Source: Sedimentitalea sp041224545 (GTDB taxonomy: Bacteria > Pseudomonadota > Alphaproteobacteria > Rhodobacterales > Rhodobacteraceae). Taken from it: DNA of 64,000 nt. Under the pieces are notes generated by a model that was not told the origin of the DNA, made no database searches, and was given only the letters and a program-made list of their open reading frames with translations. The stretch spans positions 17,877-81,876 of the forward strand of contig NZ_JBGFGP010000145.1 in assembly GCF_041224545.1 (NCBI RefSeq), written 5' to 3'. The first letter of the stretch is position 1, and each line of letters opens with the position of its first letter. Shown here one piece after another: positions 1 through 8,429 of the stretch. Made by a program: the position numbers and the translations under genes.

Positions 1-494
1 CGCAACCAAAGTATGAACCCCGTGATGTCGTCAGGCCTTATGGTGTTGAGATCGCCCAGACCGGCACCAAACTTGGCGGTCAGGAACCGGTCATAAAACC
101 GAAGGCAGTGATAGATGGTGTCCTCGGACAGGCCGCGCTGGACGCGGAGATAGGTTTCGTATTCCCGTTTCAGACAAGCCCTTGGCGACATGTCCCGCGG
201 CGGGTCGGAGCGCGGTGGCGCGCCCGCGTTTTCAATCAGGTAATCCCAGAACCGATTGATGCGGTATCGACAGTACTTTTTGTCCTTCACAGAAGCGGCG
301 TCGATAATCGGCACCATCAGTTGGTCCATGCGATCTTCGGTCAAGTCAGCGGGGCCGAGGTTTGCCTTCAGCATCGCAGTCAAAAGCGCTTCGGCTGTGG
401 TCCTGTATTGTTTGATAGAGTGGCGGCTGTACCCCTGATCCTGGATCTGTGAAGCAAAGCGCTCCGCGCGATCTGGTCCGATGTTATTTTCCAT
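1..494 (-). CDS. Tyrosine recombinase/integrase, 5' part only
   Basis: The frame opens with ATG at 494 and stays open to the window edge (about 164 residues), so the C-terminal part lies outside. The visible part has the look of a SAM-like, core-binding N-terminal domain of phage/Xer-type integrases: a helical segment with a YSRHSIKQYRTTAEALL-like start, then a second helical segment around YETYLRVQRGLSEDTIYHCL. This domain grips DNA next to the crossover site. The catalytic Arg/His/Tyr residues are not in the window, so the enzyme class is inferred from the N-terminal domain alone. It reads leftwards, away from the plasmid backbone block, and could belong to an integrated or resolving element. 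Confidence 0.6.
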   Translation of the reverse strand, partial: MENNIGPDRAERFASQIQDQGYSRHSIKQYRTTAEALLTAMLKANLGPADLTEDRMDQLMVPIIDAASVKDKKYCRYRINRFWDYLIENAGAPPRSDPPRDMSPRACLKREYETYLRVQRGLSEDTIYHCLRFYDRFLTAKFGAGLGDLNTIRPDDITGFILWL

Positions 495-635
495 AAGTAT
501 TTCCTTCACTTGGTTGGTTGAAGGCTGTGCTTATGGCAGAGGACGGGTGTGTATGGCCCTGTCCGAAATGTGCACATGGCGGTTTTCCAGATCGGACTTC
601 CTTAGTTTGAAAGACAGGCGTTCTCTACGACAGTC

Positions 636-1319
636 TTATGCAGCCTGAAAACGCAAGAAACCCGAGCAAATAGGCAATCGCCAGCAGAAACGCGGCATAA
701 TCAGAACATCGGCATTATGCGTGACCTCGTGACAGAGCGTCGCCGTGTAGTGCTGCGCGGAAATGAACGCGGACACGGGCGGCATCTGGATCCGATCCTC
801 CGACGGGATATAGCACGCCCTTGCACCGCCATGCGTGACATTGGCCCCGACCGCTTGGAAGAATGCATCAACTTCCGGAAGGGGACGCGTGCCAAGATCC
901 TCCTGCACCTCGGGGTGGTTGTAGAATTCTTCCGGCAAACCTTCGATCTGGTCGGCGTTGAAGACGCGATAGGCGCGGGCGTAGGGGATCGCGACTGCCT
1001 CACCGTCGTCATTCTCGCGCTCGACGGTCCCGTATTTCACCACCGTCGATGATTTCTGACCCGTGCGCACATGTGCGCCAAGGTCCTTGGCCTGTTTGAA
1101 GGTGAACCAGTGCGCCGAGCCGAACCCGTTTGCGTGGGCGGCAAGCCAGAGCATCAGCACATTGATCCCCCGATAGGGTTCGCCATTCGCCCGCAGCGGG
1201 AAGGTCCCGCCCTGCTCGCCACCGGACCAAGGCTTGCGCCACGGCGAAACGCCCGCCTCCATCGCCTCGATGATCTGGTTGGTGACGTGCTGGTAGATGT
1301 CGAAATCCGATTTAGCCAT
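636..1319 (-). pseudogene. ardC: ArdC-like antirestriction protein, 3'-truncated
   Basis: ATG at 1319 is preceded by a strong AGGAGG. The 227-residue product starts with the ArdC-type single-stranded-DNA-binding domain (SDFDIYQHVTNQIIEAMEAG, then SPWRKPW, ANGEPYRGINVLMLW), followed by the start of the zincin-like protease domain with its HEVTH (HExxH) site. ArdC proteins are usually about 300 residues, with roughly 70-90 residues after HExxH; here the sequence leaves the family about three residues after the motif and ends in an unrelated tail. ArdC protects incoming plasmid DNA from restriction during conjugation. The truncation probably removes the third zinc ligand, so I treat it as a broken gene, although the N-terminal DNA-binding domain could still fold. 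Confidence 0.7.
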
Positions 1320-1750
1320 TTGTGGCCTCCTGACTGGTGGGACGGGGAGGCTTGGTGCCCTCCTTCCGCCGATGGGCTGCGCCTCGGCCACCTGATCCGA
1401 CCGAAAACGCATGTTTTCGGCGGAACAGAGTGGGAGAGGGCGAAGCCCGACCCACGGGCCTGAACCGGACAGTCAAAGGATCGGAGACGAGGTTGGTGCG
1501 GCCCGCAGGCCGGAGGCCGAGGACACGGTCCTCGTCGGAGACGACGCGCCTGCGCGGCGCTTGTCTTTTGACTTTCCGGGGCAGGTCTGTTGGGCGGACC
1601 AGATCAAAGGAAACTGCCAGGGCTGGGGTGAGCGGGCGCCGGCCCGTCGATCCCCTGCCCTGACCTCTGAGGACACGTGACCCGCGCAATCCGCGCGGGT
1701 CTCTTCTGATCTTTGCGAGCAGTCCAAATGGACGGGGCCGCCGAGGGCCA
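1320..1750. other. Gene-poor interval, no supported gene
   Basis: About 430 bases between ardC and the small gene at 1751. Long open frames exist on both strands, but they have no family resemblance, no convincing start signals and an Arg/Pro/Ala-rich composition typical of GC-rich non-coding DNA. The one clear structure is the inverted repeat CCGAAAAC-GCAT-GTTTTCGG at 1401-1420 (8-bp arms, 4-base loop). It is not followed by a T run in either direction, so it is more likely a protein-binding site or RNA hairpin than a terminator. Confidence 0.4.
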
Positions 1751-1903
1751 TCAGCCCTCCTCCGGCGGCCGATTCAGGTTGCGGGAATAGCTGACCTCGA
1801 CCTTCAGGAAGCCAGGGACGCTGAGCGCGACCGAGATCTTGAGGGTCGCCTTTGTGGCAAGGCTTCGCAGGATTGAGCGCAGACGGGCGATGATCTTGTT
1901 CAT
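1751..1903 (-). CDS. Small hypothetical protein (50 aa)
   Basis: ATG at 1903 is preceded by AAAGGAG at good spacing, and the frame ends after 50 codons. The peptide starts with a basic amphipathic segment (NKIIARLRSILRSLATKATLK), is followed by ISVALSVPGFLKVEVSYSR, and ends in NRPPEEG. It resembles no family I recognise. The good ribosome-binding site and the non-repetitive composition argue for a real small gene on the plasmid backbone strand; the short length argues for caution. Confidence 0.4.
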   Translation of the reverse strand: MNKIIARLRSILRSLATKATLKISVALSVPGFLKVEVSYSRNLNRPPEEG

Positions 1904-2917
1904 TGTGTGCTCCTTTCGGTGATGGATGATTTCGGGAGATCACCGCAACGGCCCAGAGCGGACGGGTGCACCGCCTGCGGTCGCAACGAAGCGCAGCGCA
2001 GTGGAGAAGGGCTTGCCCTTGCACCGGGCCGTGGCCGGCGCATGCTCTCCCAATCAAATCGCCACACCGCGAAGGCGCTTGCGCACATTGACGGATGCCC
2101 GAACCTGCGCGTTCCTTCCTGCGTGGCCTTACCACCCCAAACCGACCGCGAAATGCGGGCCAGACCTTTGGCCGAGACGGAGGCCCCTGAGCGACCATTC
2201 GGCCGCGCTGAGGGCTGGCTCGGAGAGACGGACCGCAGCGCTCTCGGCCGAAGGGAGCTCGGGGGTGTCCGGCTCGGGGTGGAGGCCGGCGCCGCCGGCC
2301 GGAACCTCGGCACGCGGTCCCGCGCCTGCGCGGGATTGGCCCAGACCCAACGTCCCGCCACGGTTTCCCACAGGCCCCTCTCTCGATACTTGGGGTCTCG
2401 TTCGGGGCCTGCTCCGGCCTGAAACTCCGCTCCCAAGGTCGCTCCATTCCAGGCTGGAAAACCGCTCGCCCCCAACCCGGCGTCGCACATCGACCCGTCG
2501 GAGATTTGGAGCTGAATTGCAGTCGCAGCGCGCCCTCCAAACGAGGAATTCGCGCAAAAGCTGATCTTCAACCGTTACCCGGGGCTGGGACACATTCAAA
2601 AACATATCGACTTTCAGTGGCTTGCCCTGACGCTGATTGGCGTCTTTCCGCGCAACGATGGAACAGCAAGGTTCAACCTCAGACTGTTTCAAAGTAGCAA
2701 TTCCGGGCTCGGCTCTTGGTGGTGAATGCCCACGATGACCGCTTTTCGCGACTGTCTCAGTGAGGCCGCGAAGACCGGCGTCATGGACTTCTGACCGAGA
2801 GCCAGCGTGACGTTCTCAGCCAACCGCTTCTTCCCGAGCGGCGAGCCGACACGACCCGTTGCGCCGCCGGGCACCCAACCTGTGGCACGACACAGACGAA
2901 CCAAGAAGGAGGTATAA
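1904..2917. other. About 1 kb without a supported gene
   Basis: Very GC-rich stretch. Overlapping open frames of 100-220 codons occur on both strands here, but they are mutually overlapping, rich in Arg, Pro, Ala and Gly, and none shows a domain, a good ribosome-binding site and a plausible start together. The part nearest 2516-2692 read on the minus strand is less biased and could be a remnant, but I cannot name it. The ribosome-binding site of the next gene (AAGGAGG) lies at its right end. Confidence 0.4.
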
Positions 2918-3217
2918 ATGGACCAATCGAGCGAGGCTGTCCGACAACCGAAGCGCGCCCTGCTACTCGGCAACAGGGTGCGCCAGTTCATCAAACGCGG
3001 GGGCCGCCTGCGCTACGAACCCCATAAGGACCCCACGAACGGCAAGACCGTCTGGGTCGTCATGGGCGTCTTCCCTGACAAGACGGAAGAGCCGGTGTTC
3101 ACGACGTCGTCTGGCGAGCACAAGCACTTCCGCTCGGCCGATGCCATGATCCAATATCACAGCCAGATGTGCCCGGATGAGGATGTGCTGATCGTTCCGA
3201 TGCCCACGAGCCATTAG
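2918..3217 (+). CDS. Conserved-looking hypothetical plasmid protein (99 aa)
   Basis: ATG at 2918 follows AAGGAGGTATAA, an excellent ribosome-binding site. The protein is mixed alpha/beta and soluble, with a basic N-terminal helix (LLGNRVRQFIKRGGRLRY) and a Trp-Val-Val beta strand (KTVWVVMGVFPDK). I recognise no enzyme motif and give no function. It is one of the few genes in the left 18 kb on the plus strand, and a compact hairpin terminator follows at 3231. Confidence 0.6.
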   Translation: MDQSSEAVRQPKRALLLGNRVRQFIKRGGRLRYEPHKDPTNGKTVWVVMGVFPDKTEEPVFTTSSGEHKHFRSADAMIQYHSQMCPDEDVLIVPMPTSH

Positions 3218-3230
3218 CTCACGGATTGGA

Positions 3231-3250
3231 ATGGCCCCTCCTGGGGCCAT
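3231..3250 (+). terminator. Hairpin after the 99-aa gene
   Basis: ATGGCCCC-TCCT-GGGGCCAT forms a perfect 8-bp stem with a 4-base loop, starting 14 bases after the stop at 3217. The following bases are TTCGCC, so the T tract is weak. Probable intrinsic or partly Rho-assisted terminator. Confidence 0.45.
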
Positions 3251-3380
3251 TTCGCCGCGTTAGCGGCTCCCGCGCGGACAGCGCCAGTCCTGCCGGGGCA
3301 GGGCCTCGTGTCCTGACACGGCAGGACACCAAAAGGGCCGCCTCAAACGAAACGGCCCCGCCGAAGCAGGGCCGGAAGGA

Positions 3381-3402
3381 AGGGCCGCCTGAAGGCGACC
3401 CT
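3381..3402 (-). terminator. Terminator of the DUF2493 gene
   Basis: Read on the minus strand, AGGGTCGCC-TTCA-GGCGGCCCT forms a 9-bp stem with one G-U pair, just downstream of the stop at 3410, followed by TCCTTCC. Confidence 0.5.
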
Positions 3403-3409
3403 CTCTCGG

Positions 3410-4339
3410 TCATTCATCCGATGCCTTCTTCGCCGGATCGGCAACCCGCATCACGGTCAGTCCCTTCGCCTCGGCCTTCTGCCCGAGGTTCAGCGCCACT
3501 CCGTTGCCACCGAAGAGCACAACACCCGTCGCGGCGAACTTGTCGTCGAGCATCTCATCGTTGCACTTGAACGGAGCCGCCCGGCCGTGCGCGGACCAGC
3601 GCGGATCGAAGCGCGCCTGCGCGACGCCGCGCGCCCGCGCCCACCGTGCCGCGATCATCTCGGCACCATGCTTGCCGCCCTTGTGGCAGAGGAAGATCTC
3701 CTGATTGCGGTTCTGCCGGATCCGATCCCGAACCTTGTCAAGCGTGTTGAAGATGACGTCGATATCGGTCCAGTCAGTAGCGCCCGAGACGATCAGGGGC
3801 ACCCCCTCGACCTTCGACTTCGTAGCCGTTTCGCGATCATGCTGTTCCAGGAGCTGCTGGGCCTCGAAGACCGCCCCGGTCTCCTGCGCCCGGACGCTCG
3901 CCCGCGAGCCTGCAGCCGGGATGAAGGCATGGCCGGTCTCGACCTCGTAGCATTCCGCCGCCGCCTCGGCCATCGTCTCGACGGCTCCGACGATTTCCCT
4001 CAGCTGCAGGAAGCGGACCTGGGCCTCTTCCAGCGCGGTCTCCGCGATCTCCGATCCGTCGTGCGATTTTGCGAGTGCTCCGATCTTATCGGCGGTGCGG
4101 TCAAGCTCCTTGCCGAGGGCGACCTTGCGGCGCTGCAGGATCGTGGCGAACCCATGCGCGAGCGGTTCGATCTCGCCCTCGAGCCCGGTGCCGCGCAGCT
4201 GCCCGAGCAGCGCCTCGAAGGTCTCTCGGGTGATGCTGTCCTTCAGAATGTCATCTTCGGGGATCGGCAGGACGGCACCCTTCTCCGTCAGCCCGAAGAG
4301 TTCGATGGTCTCGTAGGCGGTTGCGTTGTCGTAAGCCAT
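3410..4339 (-). CDS. DUF2493 (YspA/SLOG-type) protein
   Basis: 309 residues from ATG at 4339 (GGAG upstream). The first 190 residues are helical and acidic, with a coiled-coil-like stretch around residues 75-140. The C-terminal third is a DUF2493 domain of the SLOG/YspA type: the strand LIVSGATDWTD near its start, the HKGGKHGAEMIAARWARARG motif that forms the nucleotide-binding loop and helix, and DDKFAATGVVLFGGNGVALNL. Such domains are thought to bind or sense nucleotide-derived ligands; their role on plasmids is not known. The gene is a regular member of the alphaproteobacterial plasmid backbone set seen around it. A longer upstream reading is open but lacks a better start. Confidence 0.75.
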   Translation of the reverse strand: MAYDNATAYETIELFGLTEKGAVLPIPEDDILKDSITRETFEALLGQLRGTGLEGEIEPLAHGFATILQRRKVALGKELDRTADKIGALAKSHDGSEIAETALEEAQVRFLQLREIVGAVETMAEAAAECYEVETGHAFIPAAGSRASVRAQETGAVFEAQQLLEQHDRETATKSKVEGVPLIVSGATDWTDIDVIFNTLDKVRDRIRQNRNQEIFLCHKGGKHGAEMIAARWARARGVAQARFDPRWSAHGRAAPFKCNDEMLDDKFAATGVVLFGGNGVALNLGQKAEAKGLTVMRVADPAKKASDE

Positions 4340-5290
4340 GTCGGTATCTCCAGATGGTTGTGGAGCCACCACGTGAGTGTGGGGGCATGGCCGTACGTCT
4401 GGTTCACCGAATCTGTCCGGGTCAGGGACGGCGAAGCCGCCGGCTTGCCGGGCGCAAAAGTTTTCCGGGCGCGCCGACAACCACGGGCGCGCCGTCGACC
4501 ACTGGGCTGACACCTCCGCGCTCACCGCCCTTGCCGAAAAGTTTTGCGATCCTTGAGGCGGGCTGATTTGGGGGCCATCCGGAGGATATGCTTCCGCGCT
4601 CATGTGTGTGTGTTTGACGGTAGGTTTGCCCGACACGAGCAGGCAAACGCCGCGACCGGACGCGGGAGACGGATGAAGTGGAGGGATGGTTTTGGCCTCT
4701 GGGCAAAACAGACCGGAGCGCAATCCGTCGGAGCGGCCGGGGAGCGACGTGCTCGCGAGGCGGGCAAACCGGGGATCTGGGCGCGACGCCGCGGTGAGGC
4801 CGCATGGCCGAATGCGCGATCGGCCAAGGGCCGATATCTCCCCTGCGACACGCGAAGCCGAGAAGGGGAGGCCGTCAGGCATCTGGCGCCACGTTTGGAG
4901 CGACGACCGTCGCTCGCATTTTATGCCGAGCCTGTTGCGATTGCCCAAGCAGGCCAAGCAGGCCAAGCAATGCAAGAGCCGAACAGAGTGGAAGGGGTAT
5001 GCGCCATGACACCGAAGTGGCCTGAAATAACGGAGGGCCATCAGGATGGTTTTACATTGCACTGTCCTATTCTTCATATGCATTGCATCTGGCCGGACGA
5101 CCATGCCGAAACGGATGTTCACTGCGGCGGGCGCGAGCGTCGACAGTGCGGACAAAGCGGAAGTTCGTCTCAGAGGACCCTGGCCACGAGTGGCCTGGCA
5201 CTTGACCCAACGTTCTGCCGCTGACATCGACGTTCGTGACGAATAACATTTTCCGCGTCGCCCTGCGCCCATCAATGAAAGGCCGTAGCC
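4340..5290. other. About 950 bases without a supported gene
   Basis: The minus-strand frame of the DUF2493 gene stays open upstream, but the translated sequence is biased and lacks a start signal. A perfect hairpin ATCGGCC-AAG-GGCCGAT lies at 4819-4835, and a short direct repeat (about 2.5 copies of GCCAAGCAG) at about 4946-4970. Composition becomes less GC-biased after 5000, which may mark the edge of a separately acquired segment carrying the next gene. Confidence 0.4.
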
Positions 5291-6118
5291 TTGCTCAGCG
5301 CCACTCATGTCGATCAATTGTGTGAACTTCTGCGCCGTGTCGGAGACGAGGAGTTACTTCCCAGGTTTCGGGCACAAGTCCCGAACCCTGTTCACGAAAA
5401 GACCTCGTCCTTCGACGTGTTCAGTGAAGCCGACGAAGCTGCCGAGGATCGCATTTCGGAAGCGATTGCCGTCATGTTCCCAGATGCGTTGATCGTAGGC
5501 GAGGAACGAACCGGCAATGCACCGGGAACCATAGAGAAGTTGGCTGATGCGCCAATCGCCTTCCTGATCGACCCAATTGACGGAACGAAGAATTTCACAT
5601 CGGGGCTACCCCTCTTCGGAGCGATGATCGCAGCGGTATCCAAAGGGGAGATCGTGTTCGCGGCAATTCACGAACCCATCACTGGAGGGACGGCAACTGC
5701 ACTCCGCGGGGCGGGCGCGTGGCTTCGACAATCAGAATGTGATGACCAGCGTCTCAGGGTCGCCTTGCCCTGCGAGCCGGCCCGAATGAACATCGTTGCC
5801 GGAACGAACTTCCTGCCTCCCGAGCTTCGCCCGGTCGTCCAGAAGAACTTGTCGAAATTCGCTATGAACTTCTGGCTGCGTTGTGCGGCGCACGAGTACA
5901 GACTCGCCGCGAGCGGGAACTGCGAATTGTTGGTCTACAACAAGCTGATGCCGTGGGATCACGCCGCCGGGTGGCTTTTGCATCAGGAAGCTGGTGGCTT
6001 CAGCGCGCATTTCGATGGCTCCCATTACAAGCCCTTCCACACCACAGGGGGCTTGATTTGCGCCACCGATCAAGACAGCTGGCATGCTGCGAGAGACTGC
6101 CTTTTCGGCTCCCTCTGA
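5291..6118 (+). CDS. Inositol-monophosphatase-family phosphatase
   Basis: 275 residues with the family signatures: GEERTG (metal-binding Glu), IDPIDGTKNF (the DPIDGT metal-binding motif) near residues 90-100, and WDHAAGWLLHQEAGG near residues 215-230 containing the third metal-binding Asp. Members are Mg2+-dependent, Li+-sensitive sugar/inositol/nucleotide phosphatases (IMPase, CysQ, HisN types). Substrate cannot be decided from sequence; the length fits IMPase or histidinol-phosphatase-like proteins. The start shown is TTG; no in-frame ATG gives a full N-terminus, so the start is uncertain. It stands alone on the plus strand, with lower GC than its neighbours, and may be an independent insertion. 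Confidence 0.75.
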   Translation: MLSATHVDQLCELLRRVGDEELLPRFRAQVPNPVHEKTSSFDVFSEADEAAEDRISEAIAVMFPDALIVGEERTGNAPGTIEKLADAPIAFLIDPIDGTKNFTSGLPLFGAMIAAVSKGEIVFAAIHEPITGGTATALRGAGAWLRQSECDDQRLRVALPCEPARMNIVAGTNFLPPELRPVVQKNLSKFAMNFWLRCAAHEYRLAASGNCELLVYNKLMPWDHAAGWLLHQEAGGFSAHFDGSHYKPFHTTGGLICATDQDSWHAARDCLFGSL

Positions 6119-6292
6119 TTGGTTCTTGAATGCGCCTGTTGCTCTCCCGAACGTCGTGAATGGGCTCGCTGCCGACCTTCGCCGCACGCTGCCTGAACGG
6201 CGGCTTCGGCGCTAACGAGACAATCTCGGCGCGGAGTCGAGCTTCCGCTCCCCTGTGCAACCCGCCAACCAAGGCCTGAAACGCCCGCGACC

Positions 6293-6799
6293 CTAATCGC
6301 CCAACATCCCAGCCGCGCGCATGCTGAACGCGGCCTGTTCCCGCCCGAAGCCGACGATGAGGTGATCGTGGACGGTGATGCTCATCACCCTGCAGGCGTC
6401 AACGATCTTCTGTGTCATGTCGATATCGGCCTGGCTTGGCTGCGGATCGCCGGAGGGGTGATTGTGACAGAGGATGAGAGCAGAAGCATCAAGCACGAGA
6501 GCCGAACGCAGGACCTCGCTGACATAGACCGGGACGTGATCGATGCTGCCCCGTGACATGATCTTGTCACGGATCAGCTTGTTCTTCCGGTCCAACAGCA
6601 GCACCCGGAACACCTCGACCCGTTCGCGGACGGCGTTCAGAGCCAGGTAGTCGGTCAGCATCGTCCAGGATTGCAGCACGGCCGTGGCCCGAACATGCCT
6701 GCGCAGGATAACGCGCGCGGCGTCGATGGTCTCGATTTCGGCCTCGGAGAAACCCGGCGCGGGCGGATCGGTTATGTCGATCAGGTCATGTCGTGTCAT
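6293..6799 (-). CDS. radC: RadC-like JAB/MPN domain protein
   Basis: 168 residues. The C-terminal half is a RadC-type JAB domain with the JAMM zinc motif HNHPSGDPQPSQAD and the preceding E-x-F-R-V-L-L-L-D strand. The helix-hairpin-helix region of chromosomal RadC (about 220 residues) is largely missing, as is common for plasmid and phage copies. Despite its name, RadC's role in repair is unproven; mobile-element copies are usual companions of ArdC and DUF736 genes, as here. Confidence 0.8.
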   Translation of the reverse strand: MTRHDLIDITDPPAPGFSEAEIETIDAARVILRRHVRATAVLQSWTMLTDYLALNAVRERVEVFRVLLLDRKNKLIRDKIMSRGSIDHVPVYVSEVLRSALVLDASALILCHNHPSGDPQPSQADIDMTQKIVDACRVMSITVHDHLIVGFGREQAAFSMRAAGMLGD

Positions 6800-6839
6800 A
6801 TCGTTTCCAATGGTTTGAGAGTGGCGCGGCGGGCGGCGT

Positions 6840-7070
6840 TCAGAGCACGCTGGCGATGACGAGGCCGGATTTCATGGAAGCGCGGCCGCAGGCCTCGCAG
6901 AAGCCGGCGCGCTGATCTGGTTCGAGATCGGCGGTGTGATCGCAATCGGACGCCACGCAGATCGCGGGCACGACGCTGCCGAGCGTATGGTCTTCCAGAA
7001 AGTCCGCGACCTCGGCGTAGCCTTCGGCCTCGGCGAGCGTGACCAGCTTGGGATGGGCGAGATTGAACAT
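6840..7070 (-). CDS. Small Cys-rich hypothetical protein (76 aa)
   Basis: Starts at ATG 7070, downstream of AAGGAATAGACAC. The C-terminal half contains C-x5-C and, about 20 residues on, C-x2-C (CEACG), a spacing that suits a small zinc ribbon. No enzyme motif. It sits between the DUF736 and RadC genes on the same strand, after a strong terminator, so it is probably transcribed from its own promoter or by read-through. Confidence 0.6.
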   Translation of the reverse strand: MFNLAHPKLVTLAEAEGYAEVADFLEDHTLGSVVPAICVASDCDHTADLEPDQRAGFCEACGRASMKSGLVIASVL

Positions 7071-7094
7071 GTGTCTATTCCTTTGATGGGGAGA

Positions 7095-7132
7095 AACGAA
7101 AAGAGGGGAGCCGCGCTCCCGCGGCGCCCCTC
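7095..7132 (-). terminator. Rho-independent terminator after DUF736 gene
   Basis: On the minus strand, GAGGGG-C-GCCGCG-GGAG-CGCGGC-T-CCCCTC forms a long stem followed by TTTTCGTTT. A second hairpin (GGCGCC/GGCGCC arms, about 7173-7196) lies closer to the stop at 7219. Confidence 0.7.
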
Positions 7133-7218
7133 ACGGGACCTGCCTCTTGGGGTAAGAGGCACGGGTGACAGGCGCCCCGGTTCCCCGAGGCGCCCTCGCG
7201 CAGCGGTAATGCTGCGCG

Positions 7219-7947
7219 TCAGCCCACCAGGGCGAGAGCGGTGTTGTCCGACCGCTCCTGGCCAACGCCCTCGACGAAGGGGATGATCGAGAAGGTCTGG
7301 CCACCGCGCTGCCCCTCGTTCTGCACCGCGTTCACCCGCAAATCACCATCGGGCGTGTTGATGAGGAGCGAGACGTAGTCGTTCCCGGTGCGATTGCTCT
7401 TCGCCATCCAGGCCGAGCCGACGCGGATCGGGTGGCCCTTGGGCGAGCTGACCTCGATGCGGTAGTCGGGGTGGGTCTCCTCGGTCTTGAACGCGTTCTC
7501 GATCAGCATGAAGTCGAGATCGAACATCATGTTGGCGACGTATCCGGCAAAGGCGTTGTCCGCATCCATCGCCGTCAGCTCACCCGAGATGGATCCGGAT
7601 TTCATGGTGCTGTTCGAGACCAACGAGATGATCTCATACTCGTCGCTCTGCGCCTCCCGCGCCTCCTTGCTCTGCACCGCATTGACGCGGAACGGGCCGA
7701 GGCCCACGTCGATCTGCATCGCGAGGTAGGGGTTGCCGGTGGTATTGCCGATCTCGTTCCAGGCCGTGCCGATGCGCACCTTGCGCCCGGACTTGTTGAC
7801 GGCCGTCACGTCGAAATCCGGGCTCCGCTCGGACATCTTGGTCCGGGCCTCAAGCTGGATCGCGATGTCGAACCGGGTGGAGTGGATCATGCCAGTGAAG
7901 GCTGCGGCTGCGGTGTCGGCGGTTTTGGTCAGGGTTCCTGCGAACAT
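7219..7947 (-). CDS. DUF736 protein with two tandem domains
   Basis: 242 residues. Two DUF736-like units are visible: residues 1-85 (FAGTLTKTADTAAAAFTGMI, then FDVTAVNKSGRKVRIGTAWNE, then NPYLAMQIDVGLGPFRVNAV) and about 120-230 (SGELTAMDADNAFAGYV, IRVGSAWMAKSNRTGNDYVSLLINTPDGDLRVNAV). Single-domain DUF736 proteins are about 100 residues, so this is a duplication. Function unknown; the family is a marker of alphaproteobacterial plasmids. The start is at ATG 7947 with AAGGAGAAG upstream. The leader carries the shared motif reported in the findings. Confidence 0.8.
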   Translation of the reverse strand: MFAGTLTKTADTAAAAFTGMIHSTRFDIAIQLEARTKMSERSPDFDVTAVNKSGRKVRIGTAWNEIGNTTGNPYLAMQIDVGLGPFRVNAVQSKEAREAQSDEYEIISLVSNSTMKSGSISGELTAMDADNAFAGYVANMMFDLDFMLIENAFKTEETHPDYRIEVSSPKGHPIRVGSAWMAKSNRTGNDYVSLLINTPDGDLRVNAVQNEGQRGGQTFSIIPFVEGVGQERSDNTALALVG

Positions 7948-8065
7948 GGGTCTTCTCCTTGGGTATACCGCTGCCCGGCTTCTTGCCTGAGCGCGCGGGA
8001 TTGCTTTTCCGACCCCTCATGGGATCGCAAAAACCCAAAGCCTCCTTTCCTTTCTCTCCTGCCCG

Positions 8066-8344
8066 TCAGCCCGTCCCGGCGTCAGGATGGCCCTCCGACG
8101 TCGCCCCTCGCACCTCCCTTCCCTGCTCCCCGTCTGCGCCACGCGTGGACACCGATATGAAGAAGTCGGCCTCGGCCCCGTTCAAACGACGGCCACTCCG
8201 GTCGGTCAGACCGATGGTGCTGCCGTTCGGCAGATAGGTGATGAGGTATTGGCCGAGGGCATCGCGATGCACCCGGTAGCCTTCGTTCGCCCAATGGACG
8301 GATTTGCCGGCATCCACGGCGGCCTTGATCTGCGTGACGTTCAT
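8066..8344 (-). CDS. Small hypothetical protein (92 aa)
   Basis: ATG at 8344 follows CTGGAGATCAAC. The first 65 residues look like a compact fold (NVTQIKAAVDAGKSVHWANE, GYRVHRDALGQYLITYLPNG, GLTDRSGRRLNGAEADFFIS). The last 25 residues are of low complexity and may be a tail read through a lost stop. I recognise it only as a companion gene of plasmid DUF736/strawberry-notch blocks and can give no function. It lies 85 bases downstream of the large helicase gene on the same strand. Confidence 0.6.
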   Translation of the reverse strand: MNVTQIKAAVDAGKSVHWANEGYRVHRDALGQYLITYLPNGSTIGLTDRSGRRLNGAEADFFISVSTRGADGEQGREVRGATSEGHPDAGTG

Positions 8345-8429
8345 GTTGATCTCCAGTTCCAGTTTTGACCGCGGCAACGCGGCGCGCGGCCAGCGACGCC
8401 GCCGCCCACGTCCGATAGATCGGCACCGC

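Noticed and set aside
1900..2571. Long open frames on both strands between 1.47 and 2.7 kb
   Set aside because: They overlap each other, are rich in Arg, Pro and Ala, and lack convincing starts and recognisable domains; such frames are expected by chance in DNA of this GC content.
4946..4970. Short tandem repeat (GCCAAGCAG units)
   Set aside because: Only about 2.5 copies, no spacer structure; not a CRISPR and too short to call a functional repeat.
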